Part shown: piece by piece, positions 54,178 to 64,000 of the stretch
Layout of the letters: each line of letters starts with the position of its first letter
Numbering within the stretch: position 1 is the stretch's first letter
Assembly (NCBI RefSeq): GCF_023646285.1
Contig: NZ_JAMOKX010000004.1
Span: 124,001 to 188,000 of the forward strand
Reading direction: 5' to 3'
DNA from: Helicobacter colisuis
GTDB taxonomy: Bacteria; Campylobacterota; Campylobacteria; Campylobacterales; Helicobacteraceae
DNA: 64,000 nucleotides
The notes under the pieces: model-generated
The model's input: only the letters and a program-made list of their open reading frames with translations
What the model was told of the DNA's origin: nothing
The model's database searches: none
Position numbers and translations under genes: made by a program

Positions 54178-55743
54178 ATGTATTATAAAATTAAAAAAAT
54201 TGTCGATGAGACGCTTGGAATTACAAGTGTTTTAGAGCAACCTCGCGATAAGAAGTTTGGGCATTTTGCCCTACCGACTTTTAGTTTGGCAAAAAGCCTT
54301 AAGAAATCCCCCCAAGATATTGCCCAAGATTTTGCAAAAAAGCTTGAATTGCTACCAGAAATCTCTAGCCTCAATGTTGTTGGTGGCTATGTTAATTTTT
54401 TCTTAAGTGATTTATTTTTGGAGCAATGCACACAAGATTTCTTAAAGCCAAAGCAAAAAAATGGAGAAAAAATCCTCTTGGAATATGTAAGTGCCAATCC
54501 CACAGGACCTTTACATATTGGACACGCAAGGGGAGCGATTCTAGGCGATAGCTTATGCAAAATTGGGCGGTATTTGGGTTACTCTATTACAACAGAATAT
54601 TACATTAATGATGCAGGCTCACAGATTGAAAACCTAGGAAAATCTATTTATTTTGCAGGAAGACACTTATTTTTGGGTGATTCTTATGAATTACCAGAGG
54701 GTTGCTATAAAGGCGAATATATTTTGGATTTAGCCAAAGAGGCAAAAGAATGCTTTGGGGTAGAATGTTTTAAAAGTGAAGAATTTATTGAAAAATTAAG
54801 CCTTTTTGGCAAGGACAAAATGCTAGAAGAAATCAAAAGCAATCTTGCAGAAGCAGGAATTGTGTTTGATAATTTTGTTAGCGAAAAAGAGCTTTATAAG
54901 CAATGGAATGACACACTAAAATCCCTAGAATCACACCATGGCATCTATGAGCAAGAAGGTAAAATTTGGATCAAATCCACAGAGTTTGGCGATGAAAAGG
55001 ATCGCGTTGTTGTGCGCGAAAATGGTGAGCCAACTTATCTAGCAGGAGATATTATCTATCATAAAAACAAGTTTGAACGCAAATTTGATAGATATATCAA
55101 TATTTGGGGCGCCGACCATCACGGATATATTCAACGAGTAAAAGCTGCAGTTGAATTTTTGGGCTACAATAGCAATCAACTAGAAATTTTACTCTCCCAA
55201 ATGGTCGCTTTACTAAAGGGTGGAGAATCTTATAAAATGAGCAAAAGAGCGGGTAATTTTATCTTAATGAAAGACATTATAGAAGATGTTGGTTCAGATG
55301 CACTGCGTTTGATTTTTTTAAGTAAAAGAGCCGATACGCATTTGGAATTTGATATTGAAGATCTAAAAAAGCAAGATTCATCCAATCCTGTTTATTATAT
55401 TAATTACGCACACGCTAGGATTCACACACTTTTTGCAAAATCCAATCACACCTTAGAAACATTACAAAAAAACTTTAGCAATCTTAGTGAATCTTTGCGA
55501 GATTTGCTTGTTTTGGCACTCAATCTCTCAAAAACACTTGAAGATTCTTTTATCCAAAGAAATCCCCAAAAAGTCGTAGAGTATTTACGCGCTCTCTCAA
55601 GTGAGTTTCATCGATTCTACAATGAAGAAAAAATTCTTAATACTCCTAATGAACAGACAATTCTAAGTGTCTTAAGCGTTGTTGTACAATCGCTTAATGC
55701 CGGATTAGATTTGCTTGGAGTTAAAGCCAAAAAAAGTATGTAA
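54178..55743 (+). CDS. argS: Arginyl-tRNA synthetase
   Basis: 521 residues, short for ArgRS but normal for this group. HIGH motif in [20 protein letters not shown] motif as [10 protein letters not shown], anticodon-binding C-terminal helices ([14 protein letters not shown]). Downstream of tatA as in H. pylori. Confidence 0.95.
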   Translation: MYYKIKKIVDETLGITSVLEQPRDKKFGHFALPTFSLAKSLKKSPQDIAQDFAKKLELLPEISSLNVVGGYVNFFLSDLFLEQCTQDFLKPKQKNGEKILLEYVSANPTGPLHIGHARGAILGDSLCKIGRYLGYSITTEYYINDAGSQIENLGKSIYFAGRHLFLGDSYELPEGCYKGEYILDLAKEAKECFGVECFKSEEFIEKLSLFGKDKMLEEIKSNLAEAGIVFDNFVSEKELYKQWNDTLKSLESHHGIYEQEGKIWIKSTEFGDEKDRVVVRENGEPTYLAGDIIYHKNKFERKFDRYINIWGADHHGYIQRVKAAVEFLGYNSNQLEILLSQMVALLKGGESYKMSKRAGNFILMKDIIEDVGSDALRLIFLSKRADTHLEFDIEDLKKQDSSNPVYYINYAHARIHTLFAKSNHTLETLQKNFSNLSESLRDLLVLALNLSKTLEDSFIQRNPQKVVEYLRALSSEFHRFYNEEKILNTPNEQTILSVLSVVVQSLNAGLDLLGVKAKKSM

Positions 55744-55752
55744 AGGAAAACA

Positions 55753-56673
55753 ATGAATAAAGCTGTTATCTTCCCTGGACAAGGTTGTCAAAGCATCGGA
55801 ATGGGAAAAAGCCTTTTTGAAAATAGCCAAGAAGTAAGGGAGCTTTTTGAAAAAGCAAGCGACCTTTTAAAAGAGGATATGCAAAAACTTTGCTTTGAAG
55901 AAAACGATAAACTTAATCTTACCCGCTACACACAACCTGCTATTTTGCTTGTAAGCTATAGCGTTTTCCATCTTATTAAACCCAAAATAAATGGAAAAAT
56001 CAACCTAGCATTAGGACATTCTTTAGGCGAATTTAGCGCACTTTGCGCAAGTGGTGCCCTAAGCTTTGAAGAAGCTATAAAGCTGGTAAGCCAACGCGGA
56101 AACCTTATGGAAGAATCTTGCAAAAAGCAACAAGCAGGAATGATGGTAGTGCTAGGCTTGGAAGATTCTACGCTTGAAGAGCTTTGCGATAAAAAACGCA
56201 ATGTAGGCTTAAAAGTCTGGTGTGCTAATTATAATGGTGATGGGCAAATGGTTTTAGCAGGTAGCAAAGAAGACTTGTTAGAGCTTGAAGTAGAACTAAA
56301 AGGGCTTGGCGCTAAAAGAGCCTTAATGTTACCAATGTCTGTTGCTAGCCATTGCCCTATTTTGGAAAATATGTGCAAAGAATTTGAAATGCTTTTAGAG
56401 AAGACTTTGCAAGAATCATTTGCATTCTCGATTGTCTCTAATGTTACTGCGCGTCCTTATAACACGAAAAATCAAGCTTTAGATCTGCTTTCTAAGCAAT
56501 TAATTTCGCCCGTGCTTTATAAGCAATCCATTAGAGAAAATGATTCTGCAGTAGATCTCTTTATCGAGTGTGGAGGAAATGTTCTTAAAGGCTTAAACAA
56601 ACGCTTAACGCAAAAAGAAACACTTTCTTTGCAAACTTATGATGAAATCCAAAATTTCTTACAAAAGGATTAA
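55753..56673 (+). CDS. fabD: Malonyl-CoA:ACP transacylase FabD
   Basis: 306 residues. N-terminal FPGQGCQSIGMGKSL, catalytic Ser in LGHSLGEFSAL, and the SVASHCPIL His motif. Loads malonyl units on acyl carrier protein for fatty acid synthesis. Three bases before mtnN, the same pair as in H. pylori. Confidence 0.94.
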   Translation: MNKAVIFPGQGCQSIGMGKSLFENSQEVRELFEKASDLLKEDMQKLCFEENDKLNLTRYTQPAILLVSYSVFHLIKPKINGKINLALGHSLGEFSALCASGALSFEEAIKLVSQRGNLMEESCKKQQAGMMVVLGLEDSTLEELCDKKRNVGLKVWCANYNGDGQMVLAGSKEDLLELEVELKGLGAKRALMLPMSVASHCPILENMCKEFEMLLEKTLQESFAFSIVSNVTARPYNTKNQALDLLSKQLISPVLYKQSIRENDSAVDLFIECGGNVLKGLNKRLTQKETLSLQTYDEIQNFLQKD

Positions 56674-56676
56674 TAA

Positions 56677-57366
56677 ATGACAATTGGCATTTTAGGAGCT
56701 ATGCAAGAGGAAATCTCTCCTCTTTTAGAGCATTACAAAACTTATGAAACCATAGCTTTTGGAGGCAATACTTTCTATAAAGTCTCCCTTAGCAATAAAA
56801 CGCTCATTATCGCGTGCAGTCGCATTGGCAAAGTGCATTCTAGCTTGAGCGCAGCCACAATGATTCTGTATTTTAGTTGTGATAAAATAATCTTTAATGG
56901 CGTAGCAGGTGGAATCAATCCAAGCTACAAAATTGGCGATTTAGTCATTGGTGAAAAACTCTGCCAACACGATGTAGATATTACAATCTTTGGGCATCCT
57001 TTTGGGTATTTTTCTGATAGCAAAATTTTCACACAAACTGATGAAACACTCAATGAGCTTGCCAAAGAAGTTGCCAAAGATTTAAACATTACCATTCATC
57101 AAGGAACCATTGCAACTGGCGATCAATTCATTAGCAACAAAGAGAAAAAAGAGTGGATAAAAAATGAATTTAACGCTGATGCAATTGAAATGGAAGGAGC
57201 AAGTGTAGCTGCGGTTTGCGATAATCTCAACACACCTCTTTGTGTGATTCGTGCTATTTCTGATAATGCTGGCGATGAAGCACTTATTAGCTATGAGGAA
57301 TTTTTAGAACATTCCGCCAAACAAAGTGCATCACTTGTCATAAAAATGATTGAAAAAATTAACTAA
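56677..57366 (+). CDS. mtnN: 5'-methylthioadenosine/S-adenosylhomocysteine nucleosidase
   Basis: 229 residues. GILGAMQEEISPLLEH, FNGVAGGINPS, ATGDQFIS, and the AIEMEGASVAAVC segment with catalytic residues. It cleaves MTA and SAH; in Campylobacterota it also acts on 6-amino-6-deoxyfutalosine in menaquinone synthesis (MqnB). Overlaps the upstream extension of the next gene only. Confidence 0.93.
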   Translation: MTIGILGAMQEEISPLLEHYKTYETIAFGGNTFYKVSLSNKTLIIACSRIGKVHSSLSAATMILYFSCDKIIFNGVAGGINPSYKIGDLVIGEKLCQHDVDITIFGHPFGYFSDSKIFTQTDETLNELAKEVAKDLNITIHQGTIATGDQFISNKEKKEWIKNEFNADAIEMEGASVAAVCDNLNTPLCVIRAISDNAGDEALISYEEFLEHSAKQSASLVIKMIEKIN

Positions 57367-57376
57367 GGAGGGAATT

Positions 57377-57844
57377 ATGCGTCTTATTTTAGTGCGTCAT
57401 GCAAAAGCAGAGGATAGGGAACAATGGAAAGGGGAAGATGATTTAAAGCGCCCACTTACACAAAAAGGCAAAAAACAAGCCAAAAAAATAGCCAAATATC
57501 TTTACAAGCGCTATCCTGAAGTAGATGCAGTTATTTCTTCTTTAGCTTTACGTGCTTGTGATACTGCAAAATATATTGCCAAACTCCAAAAAAATAGCAC
57601 TTTTTTTCTAAGCCCACATCTGAACCCAGAAGTTGGCATTGAAGGCTACACTAAGCATCAAAATGAGATTGAAGAGGATTGGCAAACTCTTGTAGTTGTT
57701 GGGCACGAACCTGCTATTAGCGAATTTGTCAAAAGTATCTGCTCTAAGGGCAATTTGAATATCAAAATCCATAAAGGTGGCGTTGTAGAACTAGAGCACG
57801 AGGGCAATGAAAATTGGGCTTTGGTGGGATTGAGAAATTTTTAG
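57377..57844 (+). CDS. SixA-type phosphohistidine phosphatase
   Basis: 155 residues from ATG 57377 (AAGGAGGG upstream). Histidine phosphatase motif LVRHAKAEDREQW (RHG/RHA) and the second His in VVGHEPAISEF. SixA acts on phosphohistidine in phosphorelays; the target here is unknown. A start at 57350 would overlap mtnN and is rejected. Confidence 0.85.
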   Translation: MRLILVRHAKAEDREQWKGEDDLKRPLTQKGKKQAKKIAKYLYKRYPEVDAVISSLALRACDTAKYIAKLQKNSTFFLSPHLNPEVGIEGYTKHQNEIEEDWQTLVVVGHEPAISEFVKSICSKGNLNIKIHKGGVVELEHEGNENWALVGLRNF

Positions 57845-57856
57845 GGAGGTAGATGA

Positions 57857-58366
57857 ATGTTTGTAGGCTATCTTCCAGATATCATTGGCAAATTCAAAAA
57901 AAATGAAGTTTTGACAAAAGTTTTTGGCTATCTTTGGGAAGCGATTGATGAAGAAAGCGAAGTCTTTGCAAGAATCTCCAATCTCAAAGCAGGTGAAACC
58001 TTTGAAGTATATTTTGATGGGGGAGCCAAAGCCATAGAACAAGCTTATCTCACCAAAACTCCACAAGAAGCCTTCTATGAAAGCCACCAAGCAATGGTTG
58101 ATTTCCAAATGCTAATTAATGGAAAAGAAATCTTCTTTGTCTCTCCACATAGCCTTTGTGAAATTAAAACACCTCTAGATTCCACAAAAGATCTCATTGA
58201 ATATCATAAAAGCCCCTATACTTCAAGTATTTTGCTCTTTAGGGGGAATCTGGCTGTTTTTGAAAGCATCGATGTTCATGCGGGTGGAATTTCTGTTAAT
58301 ACAAGCGAACTTGTCCAAAAAGTCGTTGTTAAAATCCCCAAAGAACTTATTAAATTAAATTTCTAG
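57857..58366 (+). CDS. YhcH/YjgK/YiaL family protein
   Basis: 169 residues. Central ESHQAMVDFQMLINGKE (conserved His, Asp and Gln), later YTSSILLFRGNLAVFESIDVHAGG (pieces LLFRGNLAVF, DVHAGG) match the DUF386/YiaL cupin-like family. Some relatives are linked to sialic acid or sugar metabolism; the role here is unknown. Start is ATG 57857 or so; an ATG lies four bases upstream. Confidence 0.75.
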   Translation: MFVGYLPDIIGKFKKNEVLTKVFGYLWEAIDEESEVFARISNLKAGETFEVYFDGGAKAIEQAYLTKTPQEAFYESHQAMVDFQMLINGKEIFFVSPHSLCEIKTPLDSTKDLIEYHKSPYTSSILLFRGNLAVFESIDVHAGGISVNTSELVQKVVVKIPKELIKLNF

Positions 58367-58388
58367 CAGATTAGATTCAAATCTGCTA
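58364..58388. terminator. Bidirectional terminator between YiaL-family gene and argB
   Basis: Nine-base stem TAGCAGATT / AATCTGCTA with a seven-base loop at the end of the plus-strand gene, followed by a T-rich tail. It lies 16 bases from the argB end and may serve both. Confidence 0.65.
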
Positions 58389-58403
58389 TTCTTTCATTTT
58401 ATA

Positions 58404-59255
58404 TTATCTGACAAACTCACTGCCAATACCTGCGCTAGTAAAGAGCTCTAGAAGCAATGAATGCGGGATTCTTCCATCGATAATATGAGCTTTTTCAACA
58501 CCATTTGTGATGCATTCCAAACAAGCCTCCACCTTAGGTATCATTCCTCCACTAATCACACCTTCATTAATTAGTTGCTTTGTTTCTTGCAGATTCAAGC
58601 TTTCGATGATATTTTTATTTGCATCTAAAACCCCTTGGGTATCTGTCAAGAAAATAGCCTTTTTAGCTTTGGTAGCAATGGCAATCGCACTTGCTGCACT
58701 ATCAGCATTGATATTAAACCCAGGGTGCCCAGATTCCCCTCCATAAGCAATAGGAGCAATCACTGGAATTAAGTTTTGCGCTAAGAGATTATCAATCACT
58801 TCGCCTTTAGTTGCAATAATCTCTCCAGTATAACCATATTTCCCATTCTCTTTTGGCTTAGCCAAAAACAATGAAGCGTCTTTCCCACTCATACCCAAAG
58901 CACTCACTCCGTGATGATTTAAAAATGAAGTAATTTCTTTATTTATCTCTCCACTTAACACCATTTCCACCACTTTTAGTGCTTCTGCGCTTGTTACTCT
59001 CACGCCATTGATAAATTCACTCTCTATCTTTAATGCCCCTAATAATTCATTAATCCTTTTTCCCCCACCATGCACAATAATAGGCTTAATGCCAAGCATA
59101 TAAAGCAACACAATATCCATAGCAAATTGCTCTTTTAACTCAGGATTAATTTGTGCAGCACCCCCATATTTAATCACAATTTTTGAACCACGAAAAATTT
59201 TGATATAGGGAAGCGAATCAAGTAAAATAGAAACAATTTTAGAGTAATTATGCAT
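58404..59255 (-). CDS. argB: N-acetylglutamate kinase ArgB
   Basis: 283 residues from ATG 59255. Motifs KIVIKYGGAAQ, PIIVHGGGKRIN, NINADSAASAIA and FLTDTQGVLD. Phosphorylates N-acetylglutamate in arginine synthesis, the substrate made by the short ArgA at 5.9 kb. The longer reading to 59300 lacks a ribosome site. Confidence 0.95.
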   Translation of the reverse strand: MHNYSKIVSILLDSLPYIKIFRGSKIVIKYGGAAQINPELKEQFAMDIVLLYMLGIKPIIVHGGGKRINELLGALKIESEFINGVRVTSAEALKVVEMVLSGEINKEITSFLNHHGVSALGMSGKDASLFLAKPKENGKYGYTGEIIATKGEVIDNLLAQNLIPVIAPIAYGGESGHPGFNINADSAASAIAIATKAKKAIFLTDTQGVLDANKNIIESLNLQETKQLINEGVISGGMIPKVEACLECITNGVEKAHIIDGRIPHSLLLELFTSAGIGSEFVR

Positions 59256-59314
59256 TATTTTCCTTTTTTCTAGTAAAATATTTATGAAATTATAACTCAA
59301 AAAAGGAATTCAAA

Positions 59315-60256
59315 ATGCAAAATAATATTGTTTTTTTAGATGCTTTAAGTCTTGGCGAAAACAACCTAAGAGAAAGCTTACAAAGCATTGGAAATTACAC
59401 AGAATACCCTACTACAAGCCCCAATGAAACTCTTAATCGTTGCAAAGGGGCTAACATTGTCTTAACAAATAAAGTAGTTTTAAACAAAGAAATCTTAACT
59501 GCCCTAAAAGATACTTTAAAACTAGTTTGTATCACTGCTACAGGGACCAATAATGTTGATTTGCAAACCGCTAAAGATTTAGGAATCGAAGTAAAAAATG
59601 TCGCAGGTTATTCCACAAAAAGCGTTGCCCAGCACACTTTAATGATGGCATTGGCTTTGAGTGCAAAACTACCTTTTTATGATTCTTATTGCAAAAGTGG
59701 CACCTATGCTAAAAGCCCAATTTTTACAAACTTATCCACACCACTAGAATTACTAGATAATAAAAAATGGGGAATAATTGGGCTTGGGACTATCGGCTTA
59801 GAAGCAGCAAGACTAGCTAGTGCATTTGGCGCTAAAATAAGCTATTATTCCACAAGTGGCAAGAATCAAAACCCAAATTACCCTTGTATTGCCTTAGAAT
59901 CTCTTCTTAAAGAGAGTGATGTTATCTCCATTCACGCACCGCTAAATCCCTCCACACAGAATCTATTAAACAAAAGCAATTTATCCCTTATTAAAGAGGG
60001 TGGAATCCTTATTAATGTAGGTAGGGGTGGAATCGTCAATGAGCTTGAATTGGCAGAAGAAATGCAAAAGCGTAAAATTTATGCTGGATTTGATGTTTTT
60101 AGCCAAGAACCTATGGTAGAAAATCATCCATTTTTAAACCCTAAAATCGCCGATCAATTTATTCTCACTCCGCACAATGCTTGGGGCTATGAAACAAGCA
60201 AAGAAATCCTTATAAAAGGTGTAATAGACAATATTCAAAACTTTCTAAAGGCTTAA
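59315..60256 (+). CDS. D-2-hydroxyacid dehydrogenase
   Basis: 313 residues. NAD-binding GIIGLGTIGLEAARLA (GxGxxG), catalytic Arg in NVGRGGIVNE, Glu in FSQEPM, His in LTPHNAWG. Resembles glycerate/hydroxypyruvate reductases. Specific substrate not predictable. Divergent from argB and convergent with trpS. Confidence 0.87.
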   Translation: MQNNIVFLDALSLGENNLRESLQSIGNYTEYPTTSPNETLNRCKGANIVLTNKVVLNKEILTALKDTLKLVCITATGTNNVDLQTAKDLGIEVKNVAGYSTKSVAQHTLMMALALSAKLPFYDSYCKSGTYAKSPIFTNLSTPLELLDNKKWGIIGLGTIGLEAARLASAFGAKISYYSTSGKNQNPNYPCIALESLLKESDVISIHAPLNPSTQNLLNKSNLSLIKEGGILINVGRGGIVNELELAEEMQKRKIYAGFDVFSQEPMVENHPFLNPKIADQFILTPHNAWGYETSKEILIKGVIDNIQNFLKA

Positions 60257-60266
60257 TCTGCCTTTA
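60246..60266. terminator. Possible shared terminator between convergent genes
   Basis: Seven-base inverted repeat TAAAGGC / GCCTTTA with a seven-base loop overlaps the ends of both the dehydrogenase gene and trpS. Short T tracts only. Confidence 0.4.
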
Positions 60267-61271
60267 AATAAGTCCCATTTTTTCTTTGGCTTCTTGATAG
60301 GTTTTTTGTGCGATTTCTCTAGCTGTCTGTGATCCTTTTTGCAAAATCCCTTGCAAATAGGCAAAATCACCAAAAAGCCTTTCATAAGATTCTCTAATAG
60401 GGCGCAATCCCTCAATTACAACCTCTGCCACTTTCATTTTTAATTCCCCATAACCTTTTCCTGCAAAAAACCTTTCAATTTCTTCTCTTGATTCTTTGCT
60501 AAAACATTGATAAATATTCAAAAGATTATAAACTCCCGCACGACTCTCATCAAAAGCAATAACACCCTCTGAATCAGTCGTTGCTTTTTTGAATTTTCTT
60601 ACAATCTCATCAGGACTATCTAAAAGCGCGATTAAGTGGTTTGGCTTATCTCCTGAACTTTTACTCATCTTTTTTGTCGGATCATCTAGCCCCATAATTC
60701 TTGCGCCCTCTTTTTGAATCAAAGGCTGTGGAACAACAAAAATCTCACCATAATCACGATTAAACCGCATTGCTGTATCACGCGCTAATTCAATGTGCTG
60801 CTTTTGGTCCTCGCCCACAGGTACAAACTCACTTTTATAAAGCAAAATATCTGCACTCATCAAATTAGGATAATTAAAAAGCCCTGCAAAAATACTTTTT
60901 GGATTCTTTTGGCTTTTGTCCTTAAACTGCGTCATACGACTTAAATCACCCATAGGCGTAATACAAGTCAAAAGCCACGCCAAAGAGGTGTGTTCTTGAA
61001 TCTCTGATTGAATAAAAAGTGTAGATTTCTGTGGATCAATACCACAAGCAAGTAGCATCGCACAAAGCTCAAAAGTTTTTTCGCGCAAAGTCTTTGGATT
61101 CTGTGGAATCGTGATGGCGTGTGAATTAACCACACAAAAAATATTTTCATATTCTTCTTGGCGATCCACCCAATTTTTCACTGCACCCAAATAATTCCCC
61201 AAATGAATATTTCCTGTTGGCTGAATCCCAGAAAAAACGCGCGGTTTCTTTGTGGTTACTTTGGTTTGCAT
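60264..61271 (-). CDS. trpS: Tryptophanyl-tRNA synthetase
   Basis: 335 residues from ATG 61271. HIGH-like motif [18 protein letters not shown] as KKMSKSSG. Class I synthetase of normal length. AAGGA lies ten bases upstream of the ATG. Confidence 0.95.
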   Translation of the reverse strand: MQTKVTTKKPRVFSGIQPTGNIHLGNYLGAVKNWVDRQEEYENIFCVVNSHAITIPQNPKTLREKTFELCAMLLACGIDPQKSTLFIQSEIQEHTSLAWLLTCITPMGDLSRMTQFKDKSQKNPKSIFAGLFNYPNLMSADILLYKSEFVPVGEDQKQHIELARDTAMRFNRDYGEIFVVPQPLIQKEGARIMGLDDPTKKMSKSSGDKPNHLIALLDSPDEIVRKFKKATTDSEGVIAFDESRAGVYNLLNIYQCFSKESREEIERFFAGKGYGELKMKVAEVVIEGLRPIRESYERLFGDFAYLQGILQKGSQTAREIAQKTYQEAKEKMGLI

Positions 61272-61374
61272 AGCAATCAATCCTTCAAAAAGTGTAATTT
61301 AAAGTGTGAATTATAACAAAACTTAAACTTTTTTGTTAAAATTTTACCCAAAGAATCTCACAAAAGGAGCACGA

Positions 61375-62151
61375 TTGAACTTAGCCAAACCAACACTCAC
61401 AAAGCGAATCATTCCCTGCCTTGACATTAAAGATGGGCGCGTAGTTAAAGGCGTTAATTTCGTTGGTTTGCAAGATGCCGGAGATCCCATAGAAGTAGCA
61501 AAACGCTATAACGATGAAGGAGCAGATGAAATCACCTTTTTAGACATTACTGCCACTCACGAAGGGCGCAACACCACCATAGAAATGGTAAAGCGAGTTG
61601 CTAAAGAAATCTTTATCCCTCTAGCTGTGGGAGGCGGAATCTCTAGTTTAGAAGATATTTACAAGCTACTTAATGCAGGGTGCGATAAGGTTAGCCTAAA
61701 CTCTTCTGCCATTGCAAATCCCAACTTCATCACACAAAGCGCAAAACGCTTTGGCTCACAATGTATTATCGTTGCCATAGATGCCAAGAAAAAAGCCACA
61801 GGAAAAGGCTGGGAGGTCTATACGCACGGCGGCAGAAAAAACACTGGAATCGACTTAGAAGAATGGGCGCTAGAAGCTTATAACAGGGGTGCAGGAGAGA
61901 TTTTGCTTACGAGCATGGATTGTGATGGCACCAAAAATGGCTATGATTTAGTCCAACTCCAAAAAATCTCAAAATTAGTCCATATTCCACTTATTGCAAG
62001 TGGTGGTGCAGGAAGCAAGGAGCATATTTTAGAAGCCTTTTTGAATGGAGCTGATGCAGCACTAGCTGCTTCAATTTTTCATTATCAAGAAATCCAAATC
62101 GCAGACTTAAAGCACTTCCTTAAATCCAAAGGCATTCCTGTAAGAATCTAG
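61375..62151 (+). CDS. hisF: Imidazole glycerol phosphate synthase cyclase subunit HisF
   Basis: 258 residues. TTG 61375 with AAAGGAGC ahead gives the normal HisF N-terminus ([18 protein letters not shown]). Catalytic Asp in [15 protein letters not shown] and in [14 protein letters not shown]. Works with HisH in histidine synthesis. Unlinked from hisB (58 kb away). Confidence 0.95.
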   Translation: MNLAKPTLTKRIIPCLDIKDGRVVKGVNFVGLQDAGDPIEVAKRYNDEGADEITFLDITATHEGRNTTIEMVKRVAKEIFIPLAVGGGISSLEDIYKLLNAGCDKVSLNSSAIANPNFITQSAKRFGSQCIIVAIDAKKKATGKGWEVYTHGGRKNTGIDLEEWALEAYNRGAGEILLTSMDCDGTKNGYDLVQLQKISKLVHIPLIASGGAGSKEHILEAFLNGADAALAASIFHYQEIQIADLKHFLKSKGIPVRI

Positions 62152-62161
62152 CACCAAAGCA

Positions 62162-62602
62162 ATGCAAACCTTAGAAACACTTGGCTTATTTGGGCTTTTT
62201 TGCATTTGCTTCATTTCAAGCAGCCTTTATCCTTTGGGATCTGAAGTTTTTGTTAGCTTTTTTGCGACTTTAGATTATCCTTTGTTTCTTGTGTGGAGTG
62301 TTGCTACCATTGGCAATACTTTAGGTTCGCTTAGCACTTATGCCATTGGCTATTGGGGAGAAAATTTTATTTTAGCAAAACACTTTACAAAACCAAAAAA
62401 TTTTGAAAAATATCTCGTTTTTGTTGGCAAATATGGTTTTATAGGGGCATTTTTTAGTTTTTTACCCTTTTTGGGAGATATTTTTGCATTTGTTTTAGGG
62501 GCTACTCGCTACCCTTTTTTAAAAGCCACCTTTTTTATTTTTCTTGGCAAAGGCTTACGATATTATCTGTTAATCTACCTAACCAAAGTTTTTTATTTTT
62601 AA
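62162..62602 (+). CDS. YqaA-type small DedA/VTT membrane protein
   Basis: 146 residues, three to four hydrophobic segments. SSSLYPLGSEVF, IGNTLGSLSTYAIGYWG and FFSFLPFLGDIFAFVLG match the YqaA branch of the SNARE-associated/VTT family. Function of this branch is unclear. Ten bases after hisF. Confidence 0.8.
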   Translation: MQTLETLGLFGLFCICFISSSLYPLGSEVFVSFFATLDYPLFLVWSVATIGNTLGSLSTYAIGYWGENFILAKHFTKPKNFEKYLVFVGKYGFIGAFFSFLPFLGDIFAFVLGATRYPFLKATFFIFLGKGLRYYLLIYLTKVFYF

Positions 62603-62704
62603 CTATATTGGGGCAAAGTAAGAATTCTTTGTGTAAAATTTAGACATAATCAAGAAATACTATGTTACCTATAAATTGTTGCTATTTTTACAAAGGAGAT
62701 TAAG

Positions 62705-64000
62705 ATACAATTTGAATCCAAAAAAGAATATGTAGCAAAGCTACTTGGTGAAGAAGATACGATATTTGTTATACCTGATTATCAGCGTCCTTATAGTTGG
62801 AGGAAAGATGAATGTGAGCAGCTTTGGACTGATATAATCAATGTATTTGGAGATGGAGAAAACATTGAAGAGTATTTTTTGGGTTCTATTGTAACTTACA
62901 AAAATGATCAAAAGTTGCTTGAAATTATCGATGGGCAACAAAGAATTACTACATTGACTTTGCTTTTTAGAGCATTTTATGAGCATTTTAAAAATGAGGG
63001 CAAAAATGTTAAGCAAGGTTATTTAAATGGTTTTGGAAGGTGTATTTGGAAATTTGATAGTGCTGATGAAAAATTATATTTTGATGAAATGCATTTGTAT
63101 AGCGAAGTAGCTATTGATGATGACAAAGAAATCAAAAGTTTAGATTTTTTATTTTTGCAATTTATGCATATTATTCGCGCTCAACACGAAGACTTTGATA
63201 CAACAACCCAAAGCGTTTTAAACTTTTTTACAAAACAAGATAAAAAAGTGTATTATGGAGCTTCTGAAAATTGGCTATACAAAGATGAAACTATGCCTTT
63301 TATTTTAAATTTAGCTGACTTTTGGCTTAATCCGCAAGATTATCTTAGTAGGAAATCAACAAACTGCCTAAAAAACTTAAATCTTTTTCAAAATGATGCT
63401 TAGAAAAGCTTTGTAAGTTGCTTGGTATGGAAAAATCATCTTGAATTTAAGCAAGTTAAATTTAATGTTGCAAAATTTAGTGAGGATTTTGATAAGTTTT
63501 TGCCAAAACTGATAACAATATCAAGTTTATTGCTTTTGAATAATAATGCCACCATTAATACCACTAAAGAAATAATCTTTAAAATGAATGTAGCCCTAAA
63601 AACTAATGATTGGAGCAATATTCAAATCAAGCAACAAATGCCAAATTTTGAAACCTTTTTACAAAACCTAGAAAATATGGATAGCAGAAAAATAAAATTC
63701 ATACTCTTTTTATATTCTAATATCTATGCTGATTTTACTGAAAATGCTAATACAGCTAAGCTTCAAATAGAGCATATTTTGCCAAAACAATGGCAAAATG
63801 CAAATTTTAATGGTTGGAATGAGAATCTACACAACCAATATTTAGAACAAATTGGCAACAAGATTCTGCTTCCTGATAAGAATAATATCAAATGCTCTGA
63901 TCACTTTTTTGCAAAAAAGCAAGATGAGTATAAAAAAATCATAGGCTTAAAAGAAGTTTATGAATTGGACATAAGAGAGAAAAAATGTCTAAAAGAAGAT
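62705..64000 (+). pseudogene. DUF262/DUF1524 (GmrSD-like) protein with in-frame amber codon, partial
   Basis: One continuous frame from about 62705 to the window end, broken only by TAG 63401-63403. N-terminal DUF262 motifs: VIPDYQRPYSW and IIDGQQRITTLTL (nucleotide-binding). C-terminal DUF1524 HNH motif: QIEHILPKQW, then QIGNKILLPDKNN. This is the architecture of GmrSD-type IV restriction of modified DNA and related defence proteins. AAAGGAGA at 62693-62700 is six bases before ATA 62705; no ATG or GTG is available there, so the start codon may also be mutated. It continues beyond 64000. Confidence 0.8.

Noticed and set aside
63401-63403. Amber codon as a recoded (pyrrolysine or suppressed) codon
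   Set aside because: Pyrrolysine genes are not expected in this lineage and selC reads TGA, not TAG; mutation is simpler.

Overview
The window is AT-rich chromosomal DNA from a Campylobacterota (epsilonproteobacterial) species, most likely a Helicobacter that does not resemble H. pylori in metabolism. The gene order mltD-rlpA-kdsC-lptC-lptA-engB-(membrane protein)-mrdA, and blocks such as moaA-mobA-flhB, tig-clpP-def-comM and fabD-mtnN, follow Helicobacter synteny. Unlike H. pylori, this genome has histidine genes (hisB, hisF), arginine genes (short argA, argB), selC (tRNA-Sec), a nikABCDE nickel ABC transporter and Campylobacter-type globins (ctb, cgb). The genus is inferred from content; no 16S gene lies in the window.

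Layout. 1-11.3 kb: dense same-strand block for cell envelope and division (acyltransferase, lytic transglycosylases, LPS export, PBP2, UppS) with hisB, short argA, coaBC. 11.4-13.8 kb: flgE with a sigma-54 promoter and a terminator. 14.3-19.9 kb: an iron- or copper-type uptake locus, with a copper-receptor-like outer membrane barrel that lacks a plug domain, a Tat-signal solute-binding protein, permease, ATPase and an NnrS-like protein. 20.0-21.6 kb: a Crp/Fnr-family regulator divergent from a small membrane protein and the truncated haemoglobin ctb. 21.6-25.1 kb (minus strand): queC and the lactate oxidation operon lutABC. 25.2-30.4 kb: accessory, repeat-containing and decaying DNA (unknown gene, palindromic repeats, cmoB remnant, transglutaminase-MerT-MerP operon, orphan DNA methyltransferase, IS605-type tnpB remnant). 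30.4-32 kb: lactate permease lldP with an apparent N-terminal frameshift. 32-62.6 kb: core genes including dgt, dps, moaA/mobA, flhB, selC, ftsK, tig, clpP, def, comM, ilvC, cgb, nikABCDE, tatA, argS, fabD, mtnN, argB, trpS, hisF. 62.7-64 kb: a DUF262/DUF1524 (GmrSD-like) gene interrupted by an in-frame amber codon, running off the window.

The most coherent unrecognised signal is regulatory. The promoter of the small-membrane-protein/ctb unit (about 20.7 kb) and the promoter of cgb (about 49.0 kb, 28 kb away) carry the same TTAAC-N4-ATCAA box in the same orientation, with exactly the same distance to the -10 hexamer. This predicts one nitrosative-stress regulon run by the Crp/Fnr protein encoded at 20.1-20.6 kb, with the Campylobacter NssR circuit as the known parallel. 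The neighbouring plug-less copper-receptor-like barrel, ABC transporter and NnrS operon is the best candidate for a little-described transport system.
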